A stretch of DNA of 64,000 bases from Collybia mongolica (lineage: Eukaryota > Basidiomycota > Agaricomycetes > Agaricales > Clitocybaceae). The notes under the pieces are model-generated. The model was not told where the DNA came from. It ran no database searches and saw nothing but the letters and a program-made list of their open reading frames with translations. Position numbers and translations under genes: made by a program. Numbering within the stretch: the stretch's first letter is position 1; every line of letters starts with the position of its first letter. Where the stretch lies: contig JAAXNY010000006.1 of the NCBI GenBank assembly GCA_013420905.1, positions 1,364,001 to 1,428,000 of the forward strand, given 5' to 3'. This document shows positions 11,502 through 23,782 of this stretch, one piece after another.

Positions 11502-13594
11502 TTAATCCTGCAGAGGGTAAGAAAAAAATCAGGACACAGAAGATGGCAAGAACCGAATTACGTGCCCATAATTTAATGAGGCCATCCCAAGATGCTGTTA
11601 TTACTTTTGACTGTTATAATAAGAAAGGCTCCTGTCGGTTGCAACATTACCAAGGAAGAATATATTCTGCTTACCGTTTCGTGTGGCAGCCATTCGTGGG
11701 CAATGACGACTTTTGAATGCGCTTTCAGACGGGATTTGATACGGCCCGTTTTCCAATCCCAAAAAACAACATTGCCTTCGCCATCCCCACTGCTTATCCA
11801 CTTTCCATCAGGAGAAAAGCCAACTTGACATGCATACCCAGCGACAGAATGGCCCGCGAACCGCTTTTTGCGGTTCTGGCGGAAGTTATCTGTACTGTAA
11901 ATTAGAATTTGATTGTCAAGTGACTGAGCAGCGAAGTATTTTTCTACAGGAAAACATATATGGTTAGTGCCATCTTGTGACGTGAATTCTCGATGCGGCA
12001 TACTTGAAGGGTGGAGAGTGACTGCGGGCATAGAGTGCATATGCGGTTCGGCGATATACTTGATGACGACGGGAATATCGAAGTCCCAAGCTCGAATTGT
12101 TTTGTCGTCTGACGTTGTCACAAACCGTCGATTTTCATCCACGAAAGTAATTGAATTCACTGGGCCGAGATGTTGATCATACTCTTGTGTAATCTCTCCA
12201 GAGTTCATGTCATACTATATATGCATCAGCATGTGGCGTTGCTTTCCAAAAAGATATAGAGTAATGCATACCTGGACTATCTTCTTGTCCGACATACCGG
12301 CGAGGAAGATGTGTTGTTTGTCTTGATCAGGATGGAAGCGGATGACATAGGGGATTTTACCGTTGCTGAACCGTTTTAAGCATTGTCCAGTCTCCGTATC
12401 CCAAAGTTTCATCTGACGGTCATAACCACACGAAAGGAATTGGCGTCCATCATTTGAGAAAGACACGTCCTTAACTGCCTTTATATGACCGTGAAACGTA
12501 CGCAGGCAGTTTCCATGGGTATATACGTCCCAAAGCTGTACGCAGTGGTCAATAAAATGTATATGAAGACTCGGTAGGATACGTATACCTTTATTTTTGT
12601 ATCCATAGAACCACTAAGAAGCAGATGGCCTGTTTCCGGAAATGTACGAATGACGGAAACACCCTGGGTATGTCCAGTCCAGGTGTGAATGCATACTTTG
12701 GGAATGAAACAATCTTGGGTACCCGGTTCTGAGGAAAGGTGCGGCGCCTCCGCAAGAGGTGCTGACATATATGTCCGGCCCTGGTAGTCAGTCATTGACT
12801 TGCCGTGGAACACTGAAGATTCTTGACCAAAGGCACCGCGTTTCGGTTTTGCTTTCTTGACAGTGAACTCAGGCTCAGGTTCATCTTCCACTTCTTCGTC
12901 TACATCATTCTCTTCCACGCCAGCCAAAAAGTTGCTTTGAGGTTCCTCGCCTTCCCACGTTGCCCATGGTCCAACATATGACCCATCACCATCAACCACC
13001 TCAAGATCACCCTTTTGCTTCCGCTTCCTTTTTAATTCGTTTCGCTGCCCCCTCGTAGAGTGCATTGTATCTATGGTCGCGTATCCATTGGCCTGTGCAC
13101 TCTCCAGTGATCCCAATATAGAGGGCGCTTTAGGATCTATTGAAGGATTTGCAGAGTACCCGAGGATTGCATGGGTTAGATGTTGTGAACGAAAAGCGTG
13201 CTCAGACATTGACTGTTCTTCGACGTGCCCAGCAAGGGCATTCTGATTTAGAAACCGGTTTCGATCACCAAACGGATTTTGTGGTCCCTGTACCGGAAGC
13301 ATCATATCACTATAAGGGATATTCACATTCATTTGTGTGTCGGTGGGCCGTGTTATCAAGGAGGTTTGGTTGAGAGGGTCCTATGAAATAGACTCGATAA
13401 CCTGTCTATACGGAAGAAACGGGCATACTCACTTCGGAAAGAACATCGGGTGCTGCTTGGGTAGTGAGCGGAGCGATGCCTTCGTTGACTCGAGGCTTCT
13501 TTGTCGATGGCAAAAAGGATAAGCCAAAGGTATCTTTGGCTAATATAACAGGGTCTTCATCCTCACCAGAAGAATAACCAAGAGCTAGCGACAT
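11502..13594 (-). CDS. PRP17: Pre-mRNA-processing factor 17 (Cdc40/Prp17), WD40 protein
   Basis: Second-step splicing factor. Exons: 13594-13433, 13380-12589, 12535-12272, 12214-11675, 11610-11554 and probably a 6-nt end exon 11507-11502; 606 residues. The N-terminus '[14 protein letters not shown]' and the basic-acidic linker with '[12 protein letters not shown]' and '[15 protein letters not shown]' are typical of Prp17. Seven WD40 repeats follow ('[17 protein letters not shown]', '[20 protein letters not shown]', '[13 protein letters not shown]'), ending at '[11 protein letters not shown]'. The extreme 3' end is uncertain: reading on without splicing adds an implausible hydrophobic tail, whereas an intron 11508-11553 gives a stop two codons later. 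It is head to head with the Myb-C2H2 gene, 192 bp between start codons. Confidence 0.92.
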
Positions 13595-13786
13595 GGGGGA
13601 AAAAAATATGGTTAGCTATGCACGATGTTGGACGGCGAGTATATGTTGTTCAGACGTCACACGGTCACATACCCGAGAAACAAAGATCCGTGACAACTCT
13701 ATACTTACTACAACCACTGTCAATCGTTCTTCCTTTTTCCTCCACCATCCCATAGCCATTCTATGGTTTCATGATTTCATGCTCAT

Positions 13787-16035
13787 ATGGCAGAAAGGAA
13801 CCTTGGTCGACCCTGGACCGACGAAGAAGGTGGAAATAATATAGCGTCTACCTCATGTTTCCTTTTTGGCTGACTCGGACCTTGTCCTTAAGATGCATTG
13901 CTTACTGCCGCTGTCAAGATTCATGGAGAACAAGACAATTGGAAAACTGTTGCTCTCTCAGTTCCTGGAAGAACGAATAAGGCTTGCAGGAAGGTATATG
14001 AAAACAATTTCGACTTTGCAGCAGGTGTTGACAGCACCATCTTAAGCGCTGGCTGCATTCCCTGTCGCCTACTATAAGGAAGTCTGCATGGACTTCTTCC
14101 GAGGATAATGTACTTCTCGACCTATACAACCGTCACGGCGCAAAGTGGTCGACGATTGCCCGAGCAATTCCAGGCAGGACAGATGATGCCTGCTCAAAGC
14201 GATACAGGGAGGCACTGGATCCCAATCTGAAGAAGCATGAGTGGACTCTCGAAGAAGACGAACACTTGATGAAACTCTATGCAGAACATGGGGGGAAATG
14301 GGGACAGCTTGGCCAAGAACTGCAGCGCAGCGGATTGGGATGTCGAAACAGGTAATAACTGGAAGCCGTACAGCATCGCCTATCCTCTAATGAGTAACAG
14401 GTGGCGTCTTCTTGCCCGAAAAGCGACAAAGGTTCTATACGAGCCAATCTCGGCTCATTCTCAAGGCGCGCAGGAGCAGGATGAATCGCAAGCTGATACA
14501 TTACAAGAGCAGCCCCAACCACATTGGCCCCCATATTATCCGCCGGAGGCCTATCACTGTTTATCGCAACATGACAATATCAGCAATGATCACCATTTCC
14601 TAGAAGAGCAACTCACTATATTTTCTGTCTCCCCTGATATAGCTCCTTTTCAGTTTTCGTCTTCGTCACTCAGCGCTGCGTTATCTGACCCTCCTCAAAA
14701 CCCCAAACCATTACCCCCTATACAAGAACCAGACCCTCCCCCGTCGGCATCACCTTCACCCTACAATACTTACTCAGATGACTTTTTCCATGAGCAAACG
14801 TCGCAGGACGACTTCCCGATTCAAGACCAATTAGAACTCGCACGTATATTGTCCAGCACTCACTTTGACTCTCAGGGTTTCGTTGTCGGAGCTCAGAACT
14901 TGCATATCAATTTACCCAGTGACATGATTCCTGGAAATATCTACGACGGATGGGACAATCTTCTTCCGGATATCATTACATTGCCTTCCACTCAGATGTT
15001 ATTGCAGAGTTTACCAGGTCTCCCGATTGATCACCACAATTTACCTGACGATATCTCTTCGACGCTTTCTACACCATCTTTCTTCCATGCATCTCTGTCT
15101 ACTTCCTCCAGTCCCAACGCTCCCTCCCCCATTGAGCTTTCCCCGAATGATCACGACACAGGATCTCTTTTATTTTCATCTGACCCTCAACCACAACCAC
15201 AACCCCCAAAAAGGGTTCACCGGAAATCACTCAAAAAATCTGTGAAACCGCAAGGACCGGCTCGTCTCTCGTCAATGTTGCCTCTGACCCCCGAGTGAGT
15301 CCCGAACTCCTGTTTTAAGAGTCAGGTTTTTGATTGACCTATAGTCCTTCCGTCCGACCCTACGCGTGTGGACGGGTAAAATGTTGGCCTGCAGGCGCGC
15401 GCGAAAGCTCTGCACGTTTTGCCACATCTAAGGAACTTTTTGATCATAGTAAAACCGAGCATACACATGACCCCCCTGGAGACAAACCCTTTCGATGTGC
15501 CTTGGCTGGTTGCGGTAAAGCTTGGAAGGTCTCATTCCCTCTTTTTTCGTCATAACATTTTTCTAAAATCAAAGCAGAGTTTGAATGGTGTCCAATATCA
15601 TTTGCAGATGTAATTTCAATTATACACTATTTATTGATACAATGCTAACTATCATTATTTAGCTCGACAGCTCATTTTCGCAAAGCGCTCTCATCCAGCT
15701 TTTCCTCCCAAAGAGCATCGAACGGCTCAGGTCGACCCCCTACGACGTCGGGATCCTCAGCCGAAATGGATTCTGTCGACGAAGCCAAGCGGATACATGT
15801 TTGCCATCATCCGCAGTGTTTCAAAGCATACAGGCAACCCAGTGGTCTCCGATATCACCTCCGACATGTAGGTGGCCTGTGTTCATTTTGGAAAAGTGGA
15901 TTAATGCGTAAACATTAGGGCCACCCAGAAGAGATGCCTGCTCAGCTCAATGTCGTACCGCCAGCTCTAGCGCGTCAAATGCCTTCTAAAACGAGAAAAA
16001 TGCGGCGAAAGAGCCCCGGAGAGGCTGACGCCTAG
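13787..16035 (+). CDS. Transcription factor with three Myb repeats and three C2H2 zinc fingers
   Basis: Eight exons: 13787-13829, 13893-13993, 14047-14351, 14401-15294, 15345-15528, 15578-15609, 15663-15867, 15919-16035; 626 residues. Three Myb repeats sit at about residues 5-155: 'GRPWTDEEDALLTAA', 'SAWTSSEDNVLLDLY', 'HEWTLEEDEHLMKLY', each with the W..E(E)D and R(T/C)..(A/C) pattern. A long Pro/Ser/Gln-rich middle follows. C2H2-like fingers come last: CGRVKC...HSKTEH, CALAGC...HLQISTAH and CHHPQC...HLRH; the middle one has the long His spacing seen in Sfp1-type fingers. Nuclear DNA-binding role is inferred from the domains. Introns 1 and 2 end in TTAAG. Target genes cannot be read from sequence. 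Confidence 0.85.
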
Positions 16036-16652
16036 TGGGGGCCTTTCCACTGCCACTCGGCAGCCAATTCCAGTCTGACCAGGAGGATTATAACGACGTC
16101 CAATCTAGCCTACACCATACTTCGTTGAGTATGTCGTAAATCATTTTCTCATCTCGGAAATATGCCTTCCGCCCCCCAACGGAACGAGCTGTCTCAAACA
16201 TCAAGGCTTTGTAGTCAAGTTAACCGTCTGCTTTTTCATGTAACTCGACTGGTATTATATATTAATCAACATTCTAATAGGTTGACTACTATCACGTATC
16301 TAGACACAGCTATCAACACGATACAACTCTGTACAGTAGACCGTCTGCATTTTCCGGCCTTTAATAACAAATACTGGGATTTTTGAGCGTCAGTCCAATT
16401 CGTTCAGTTGCGGAGATGTATTACCCCAATAACGACGCCCTTACAATGCTACATATGTGCATATGTATATTTTCTTATACTACCCTCCACTCATGCGTTA
16501 GCCCATGTTCATTTTATTCATGAAATTGCCTTGAAGCTTGAGCTTGAAAGCTGGTCCATTATGCACTTCGCCAGTGGCTGATGGAATGTTATTGATTTGT
16601 TTTTCTCAGCCGTAAGATAGACCCCCACCAAACTTCAAGCGCCAAAGCTTTA
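16036..16652. other. Intergenic, 3' flank of the Myb-C2H2 gene
   Basis: No supported gene. It holds the 3' flank of the regulator and ends at the TTA target duplication of the MITE. Confidence 0.5.
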
Positions 16653-17213
16653 GGCCCTGTTCGGTAACCTGGGTTAGGTCGGGTATGGTCAGGTAGAGTT
16701 CGGTTAGAAAACTTTGACCAAGGTCCGAACCGCGCAGAAAAGCTGGTCACAAGTTAGTCACAGCCGCGATCAAAGATTAACATAGATGATTCCTTACTGC
16801 CTGTTATCATGCCTCATGGTCACCTCAAAAACACTGTCTAGCAAGCTTTCTTCCAATTCCTGCTTGGGGAAAGCCACAAACTTAAGAATGCATGTAATGA
16901 TGAGGAGGAGTGAGGATTGATAAATGTAAAAATGCTGAAGCTTGGGTACTGCCCCTGTCAATTTCCTGTCAAATTGAAAGGTATGGACACCAACTGTGTG
17001 TTTTGCTAGCTAGAGCTACAGTGTATTGAGATTGAGGATGTGAGCTGGTTTTGATTAGGTGGGTATCATTAGACTATTTTTGTTATCGGACGAAGATCGT
17101 TAATCTAACCAGAGCGTGATAGTCTGCGAAACCTGAAATGCCAGGTTAGAACGCTTGAAGCAGGTTTTGCTAACCGAATCCCCCGTACCCAACCCAGGTT
17201 ACCGATCAGGGCC
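16653..17213. mobile_element. Tourist-like MITE (PIF/Harbinger type)
   Basis: A 561-bp non-coding element. Its ends are inverted copies: GGCCCTGTTCGGTAACCTGG on the left and the complement of GGCCCTGATCGGTAACCTGG on the right, continuing with few mismatches to about 30 bp. It is flanked by TTA on both sides (16650-16652 and 17214-17216), the 3-bp target duplication characteristic of PIF/Harbinger elements, and the GGCCCTGTT start resembles Tourist-type ends. No transposase frame is inside. Confidence 0.8.
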
Positions 17214-17445
17214 TTATTAATGTAGAGGATTACGACAATAATGCCGCCCCTACATATTCGCGAGAGGTGACTTATTTATGAAGAAACGGCAGTAGTTCTG
17301 AATCCTTTCCGAGGTCGATCCTTCTGAGGACGACTGTTACAACAGTCAGGTCCGCTTACTTCATGAGATCACATTGTGCCACCTATCCATCGAAATAACA
17401 ATCGTTGGGTACTACGGAGACAAAGGCCGAATCTGCAACACCATG

Positions 17446-18693
17446 CTACCGTCCTCCGGCCCCGAATTGGTTGGCCCTGGGTCTACGTCAGTGCCTTTTT
17501 ATACACGAAAAGATACAACATACAAGTCTCTTAGACTGGGATCAGCCATGATCTCTTCCATCGAAGGCATGTCACCTCGCTGGACGCGGCCCATCTACAA
17601 CCAATGTGTTCAAGTAAAAAGTATGACAACGAACCCTTACATACCATGTTGGCGACATTGGGATTTTGTAACAAACTAGCAAGCCCCCCGTTGGCTGCCA
17701 TTTGTTGAGCCATGGCCATCATCTGGGGGTTATTCATTATGCTGGCGAGATCAGGCATGCCTCCACCTCCTCCACCGAGGCTTCCCATTCCCCTTAACAT
17801 GTCGGCCATTCCTCCCATACCCCCAAGCCCAGGTGCAGCCCCGGCCGCTGGAGCCCTTGTAGTACCGGAGGGAGGGAGGGTATCATCGGCAACAGAAGGC
17901 GGTAGCCCTTCGTCGTCATCGGGCACAATTCGTGCTTGAGCATTTTGGACACCCGATTTCAAACTTGCGTTGGTTGGGTCCACCTTGAGCCCCCTTTCGA
18001 AGGCACTGAGAGCCGCTTGGAAATCCCCAAGTGAGTATTGGGCGTGCCTGTGAATCGGTCAGAACGAGGTCACGCTGGATGTACATAAAGATATACCCAA
18101 GCCTATGATACGCTTTGACAAATTGAGGATCAACTGATATGGCCTGCTCGGCGTCACCGACTGCAGAGAGATGGTCGCCTTTGCTAGAGTGGGCAGCTGC
18201 CCTATTGGAATAGTAAACTGCATTTGTGGGATCGAGAGCGATAGCTTTATTGTACGACTCTATAGCATCATCAAAATTTTTGCTAGTCATTTGGGCATTT
18301 CCATCCTGCTTAAATTTGTCGGCCTGAGCCTTATCCGCTGGTGATGGTGTTTGGGATTGAGATGTTGAAGGGGGCGAGGACGATAATTGGGCTGCAGGGC
18401 CAATTTTGTCTCGAGTTTTAATGAAAACATCGAATATCGTTTGGAGGGTCGCGGGCTTCACACTGAGATTTTCAACTTGTTGTCGATTGGATGGATCGAC
18501 CCCGAACGCCTCCCCAATACATTGGACTATACGTGGGTGTAATTAGTTGCCCAAATTGGGAGGGAATCATAATCTTATACGCACTGGCAACCTCGAGACT
18601 CTCCTTGTCATCAGCCTTCACGGTTCCGTCATCAATGGATTGGTTGAGAAATTCGATAATCGAATATACAAGCCGTTGCTGTTTTTCGGACAT
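17446..18693 (-). CDS. SGT2: Small glutamine-rich TPR co-chaperone Sgt2
   Basis: Co-chaperone that hands tail-anchored membrane proteins to the GET pathway and links to Hsp70/Hsp90. Exons: 18693-18585, 18526-18097, 18047-17645, 17594-17524, 17476-17446; 347 residues. Visible: N-terminal homodimerisation region ('QRLVYSIIEFLNQSI'), three TPR motifs at about 85-195 ('KFKQDGNAQMTSKNFDDAI', 'AVYYSNRAAAHSSKGDHLSA', 'YHRLGHAQYSLGDF'), a Gly/Met-rich stretch, and the conserved end 'MPSMEEIMADPSLRDLANQF'. The last splice is set by recovering that end. It is divergent from PRP19, sharing a 132-bp upstream region. Confidence 0.95.
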
Positions 18694-18825
18694 GATGAGC
18701 GAAGATCTCGAAGAGGCCTTTGAAAAGCAACAGATAAAAACAAAGTGTTGGCCTTGAAGCCAAAGTAGAGCAAATCAATCTTTCTTGAAACGAAACTCTC
18801 ATTTGGACTCCTTTGCACGTCCATT
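18694..18825. promoter_or_regulatory. Shared upstream region of SGT2 and PRP19
   Basis: Only 132 bp separate the two start codons on opposite strands, so both promoters and 5' UTRs must fit here or overlap the genes. I see no clear TATA box. Confidence 0.6.
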
Positions 18826-20448
18826 ATGTTTTTCTGTGCAATTTCTGGAGAACCTCCGCAAGAGCCCGTCGTTTCTTCAAAATCGGGAAAAGTTTATGAG
18901 CGCCGCCTCATCCTCAAATACATCACAGAAAATGGGACCGACCCAACCACTGGCGACAAACTCGATGAGGCAGACCTTATAACTATCAAAGCCAGCACGT
19001 TTCCACGTCTTGTTACATTTTTTAACGCAGGTACTGACCCCACTAACAGGTCCCGAAACAGCGGCCCCTCGTCCGCCAAGCCAGACCTCTATACCAGCGC
19101 TTCTCCATACTCTTCAAAATGAATGGGACGCCCTTGTCCTCGAAACGTTCGCTTTGAAACAGCAATACAACTCAACTCGACAAGAGCTCAGTTACGCATT
19201 ATATGCTCAGGATGCGGCAAGCCGTGTTGTGGCGCGTCTTATGCGTGAACGCGATGCCGCCCGAGAGTACGCTTTTCTCAAGCTAAGTTTGTATACGGTT
19301 GGAGTTAACACCTTCTCAGGGCCCTGGCGAATGTGCAAGCCACAATGGGTATTACGCCTTCTACAGCTGGTGATGATGTTGATATGACGGAAGATGGCCT
19401 AGTGGAGGAAGGCCTCCCCGCTTCCATTGTCGCCCAGATCGACGAAACACATCAAACACTCTCAGCTGCTCGTAAAAAGAGGAAGCCGCCTGCAGGGTAC
19501 TCCAACGCCGCCGAGGTCAAAACATTTACTGCGAAGCACACCATACCGTCCCTTCATTCTTCGTCCCCCGCTGGGATTACGTCTTTGGCTGTGTCACGCA
19601 CCACTCCTTCGCAGTTTTTAACTGGCGGAAACGATAAGGTTGTGCAGCTGTACGATCGAGATACAGACAAAGTCTTGGCTTCCCTCAAGGGTCATACCAA
19701 AAAGGTCAACCATGTTGCATTCCGCGAACAGGATGGCGATTCCACACTAGTGATATCCGCGGGTGCAGATAAAATTGCAAAAATTTGGTCTCGAGATGCC
19801 GCTTCTGAAGAATATATTCCAAAGAACACCATCAGGTCACACAAGGGTGAACTCACAGGCTTGGCTGTCCACCCCACATCTACTATTCTGGCGCTTTCTT
19901 CGACCGACAAAACCTATTCACTCCATGACTTGACTAACTTCACCCAAGTCTTTCGATCAGCGCCCTCAGATGAGGCCTTTACCTCGCTTTCCATTCATCC
20001 GGATGGAACACTCCTCGCACTTGGTACACCTACTTCTACAATTCAAATATATGACGTCCGGACAGGTGCGATTGCTGCATCCCTTACGCCATCCGGTGGT
20101 ACCCCCTTCACCGTCCACACTCTGGCCTTCTCAGAGAATGGGTACCACCTTCTTGGGCCCAACTCTCTCTCGTCGGTTGCCATATGGGACCTGCGCAAAC
20201 AAAAGACGGCCCATAGTTTTTCCCTAGGTGATGACTTCAAAATCAACAAAGTGCTCTACGACACAAGTGCGCAGTTCCTTGGTGTGGCTGGGAACCTTGG
20301 GGCACGGGTATTCGCACATAAATCGTGGGAGGAATTGATCAAACTCGACGAAGGAGGTGAGATGACAGATCTTGCCTTTGGAGAGCAAGGCAAAGAGATC
20401 TGGGGCACCACTGGCCGGGAAGTCAGAATCTGGGGGTTCCCTGCCTAA
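18826..20448 (+). CDS. PRP19: Pre-mRNA-processing factor 19 (Prp19), U-box E3 and WD40
   Basis: Core of the NineTeen complex, a spliceosome-activating ubiquitin ligase. Exons: 18826-19006, 19050-19266, 19320-20448; 508 residues, close to the yeast length (503). The U-box is at residues 1-60 ('[17 protein letters not shown]', '[15 protein letters not shown]'). The tetramerising coiled coil '[19 protein letters not shown]' follows, then '[20 protein letters not shown]', and a C-terminal seven-blade WD40 domain ending '[10 protein letters not shown]'. The first intron is short (43 bp) and its exact donor is less certain than the others. Confidence 0.95.
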
Positions 20449-20902
20449 ACGTTCTTTTAAAGTATTTCAATTTCCCAGCTTTTTGTATCTACTCTTAAGA
20501 CCTGTTATACACCCATGCTTTTTCGTAAATCAAGCAATGCAAGGTGATTTTCAATCTATAGCATGAATATACATACATTAGGTATGTTTCAGTATTACAG
20601 GAACAGACTAACTATATAGTATTCTTTGCCTCACGACTCGTTCATAAAGTATCCGTGTCATTGCGATCATGTTTAGTATATGTACAACAGTATAAAGTGA
20701 GTAAGTAACGTGGAGAGCTGATGATGTCAATGTTTGATGTTGAATGTGAAGGCAATAATAGTAATGCAATGTAAAAAGTTGGGAAAGGAGTGGAATCATT
20801 GTGATACAGATGGTGTGTGTAGACTGATCAATCATGGATCGAATGCCAAAGAGTCTCTACCCTGGAGCCCTTAGGGAGGAATAAGTATATCAAAATGTAC
20901 GA
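20449..20902. other. Convergent intergenic region PRP19 / OPT transporter
   Basis: 454 bp between two convergent stop codons; AT-rich, with both 3' UTRs expected. No further gene is supported. Confidence 0.6.
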
Positions 20903-23782
20903 TCACCATGTTTTGGGACCAATCGTCTGACCCTCAGCCAGCGTACGGAATGGCATACCATTCGCATCAGCTGTGTCCATCCATACACTAACAGAGCAAA
21001 GGACGTCAGATAAAATCTCCTCCTAAATAATGACAACAATATACTCACGTGTTTCCCCACCAGGTAACCTCGAAGCCACCCTTGGGGTAAAGAACGGCGA
21101 AGAATATGATGATCATGCTGATCGCGACGCCGGCGTCGAGGGCAGCGGATAGGATGTAATTGTAGCGCATCCACCACCGGAAGCGCCAGCGACGCACGCA
21201 GAAGTTGAAGATAAAGCCGACTAGACCCCAAGAAATGTAGTTAATCCCACTTCCAGGGGGGATGGCGCCGAGGCCGGCAAAGCATACTGGGATGTTAATA
21301 TAACGCCAAAAAGAGAGGGGGAAGCGGCGAGCAAGGAAGTAGAAAGGAATGGGGGCAAGAGCGCCGATGGCGAAGAACCACAGGAGGGCCGAGTATCTAG
21401 AGAGTAGAGCTCAGGTATAGTCCAAGGAGAAGATAGAGGAAGCTTACGGGGCTCCGGGGCTGAATAGACGGGCGGGTCCAATTCCACCCCATATCAAAGA
21501 AGCAGTGGCGTATGTGTTAGATGAATAGCATCGGAACCCGTCTTTCTGTTGGGGTGTGCAGATATCCTCGATGTTGTTCAACATCCATGTTTGCACCGCT
21601 GTTACGACGAAGCAACTGATGAAGGCTGCGACGAGTTGAACGATGAACATCATGCGGGGAGGGACCTTCATATAATGACCGAGCTTCAGATCAGCAGCAA
21701 ACGTAACGGCCTGATTTGTGCCGATGTACGCGATGGCTTTGAAGAGCATGTTGGCAATCGGGCGACCAGGGAGCATGTAACCAATGATCAGCTCGTGCAT
21801 GACCTGGGTTGGTACCTGCTGATTCGTAATTGCCTGGAGCATCGAGAGGGGAATACATAGCGCAATAGAGAGCAAGAATGCGATGATCGCGGCCCAAGCT
21901 GGCAGTTGAGTCGGGTAAACCTCAACAGTGACGCACAAGATTATGAGACAAATGGCGCCGAGAGAGGCATACCACCAAATAGGAACTTCGGGATAATATT
22001 GCATCAAACGGGAATGGACATCTCGCTCATCCTTGAGTGAACTGCGGAAACGGCGCATGATATCGCGACGGAACCACACTAGATAGTTGTGTCAGTTATA
22101 ACCAGAAAATCATACCAGGAAATAACATACAAAAGGTATGGACAAAGACTGCCACAAAGGACGCGAATGCAACACCGTAAGCTAGACATAGAGTGACCGC
22201 CATCAACAGAGGGGAATAGGCCTCATAGGCAGTTTGATCGAAGAATCCTTCAGGTGTGACAATGTTTCTCGGCTGGTAGGGAGCACCCGTGTTGTCGAAA
22301 GATACATAGGCAGAGATAGGAAGGAAGGCGGTGTCCCATGTATTGGTAACTGAGAACGTTTATTAAGTTGGTGTCAAGTTGAGGAAATTTCAGGGCTTAC
22401 AGTAAAGGATGGGCGCGAGAACCCAGAAAACGCAGATGAATGAGAACGTTGTGTTCATTTGAGACCACCACTATAAAAAAAAAAAAGCTTATCAATCCAG
22501 GCTCACATCACGAAAAACGTGGTAACGTACTGGCGTCACCAAGGGGCTTCCAATGAAGGAGATCATAGACCAATCAAAGGTCAAGATGCTCATCCCCAAC
22601 CCGGTATTAGTCCCAAACAACGCATTGACAACAAGGTTGTTGGGGGCAATCCAGCAAACCCAATTAAATACGCTCAGCGCAGTGAACAAATAACCAGGTA
22701 CCCAGTACCAGACAAAGCTACACGCCATGGCAATTACGAAGAAGCGTTCACGAGTCATGTGGCCGCGATCGCGCTTGCCATAGTTCTTGTGGAGTGTGTT
22801 GAAGAGGGCCGAGTTGACCAGGGCGCCGGGCCAGATCATACTCGAAGGCCAAACGACGAACTGCCGGAGGATTCCACCAAGCGAGAAGCCGAGAATTTGG
22901 GAAGAAAGACAAATTAGGATTTGATATCCGTAGCTGATCGTCTGTCCGTAGAAGATCTGCTGCGACAGGAGAGCATCTGTAGCATATGCGCCGCCTACAA
23001 CGACGTTAGCCATAACAGTGATACAAACGTGCTCCTTGATAGAGAAGGGGCCAGGATTGAGCGACCACGCATAGCCAAAGGTCCTAAATGTCGTAGTAGG
23101 AAGAATCTTCTCAAGACCTTTGCCCATTGGTAACGACATCAACTGAGCTACGATGCCAGTGATATAGACGGACGGGTCTAGGTTGAAAGTTAGATGACTG
23201 GAAAATCGTTTATTAAAAAAAAAGAATGTACATCGCATGGAGAAGAGCTGATTCAACCCGGAAACAGCTATTGTGAAGAAAATGCCTAAGAACCACCTAT
23301 GTGCATGTATTAGTATAGCTACTAAAAGGAATAATGGAGCTTACATTCGAAAAGTATTCACAGGCATCAGTGGATCATCTATACTTGATACAGCGGCCCG
23401 AACCTCGGGATACGGGGACTCGCTAGGATGGGATTATAAAAACGTGGAGGGTAAACGGGGGGGGTGAGCGTGCTTACTCGTCGAAGTCGATAGCAGTCGA
23501 GTTGCGGGACTCAGCACGGGATGTGGAATAGCGATCTGACTCGTAATTCGATTCGGCGTCTATTTCAGATTGCTCGTATACCATATGTAATTTTTTCTTT
23601 TGTAACTCTTGGGAAACGATCGAAGAAGGCCCTTGTTTCAAGTCGTTCAAGTCGTAATTGGGATCGTTCAGGTGCTCCATGAGGAAATCAACGTCCTCAG
23701 GCACGTCTGCCAGCTGGCGAGGGCGGTAGATGGGAGCTGGGACTTGTTCAGCCCCACTGGCGTAGGCTCTGGAATCTTCCAT
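20903..23782 (-). CDS. OPT-family oligopeptide transporter
   Basis: Proton-coupled uptake of small peptides, glutathione or related compounds at the plasma membrane. Nine exons: 23782-23478, 23422-23345, 23296-23232, 23177-22531, 22470-22401, 22349-22131, 22078-21448, 21396-21049, 20987-20903; 815 residues. It has a hydrophilic acidic N-terminus, many hydrophobic segments, the family signatures 'NPGPFSIKEHVCITVMAN' and 'YPSVYITGIVAQL', 'GYMLPGRPIANMLFKAI', and a closing 'GPKTW'. The substrate cannot be told from sequence. It is divergent from the TauD/TfdA gene across about 1.2 kb. Confidence 0.93.

Noticed and set aside
11573..12208. The long minus-strand frame reading through the last PRP17 intron
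   Set aside because: It ends in non-WD40 sequence; splicing at 11674/11611 restores the last WD40 strand.
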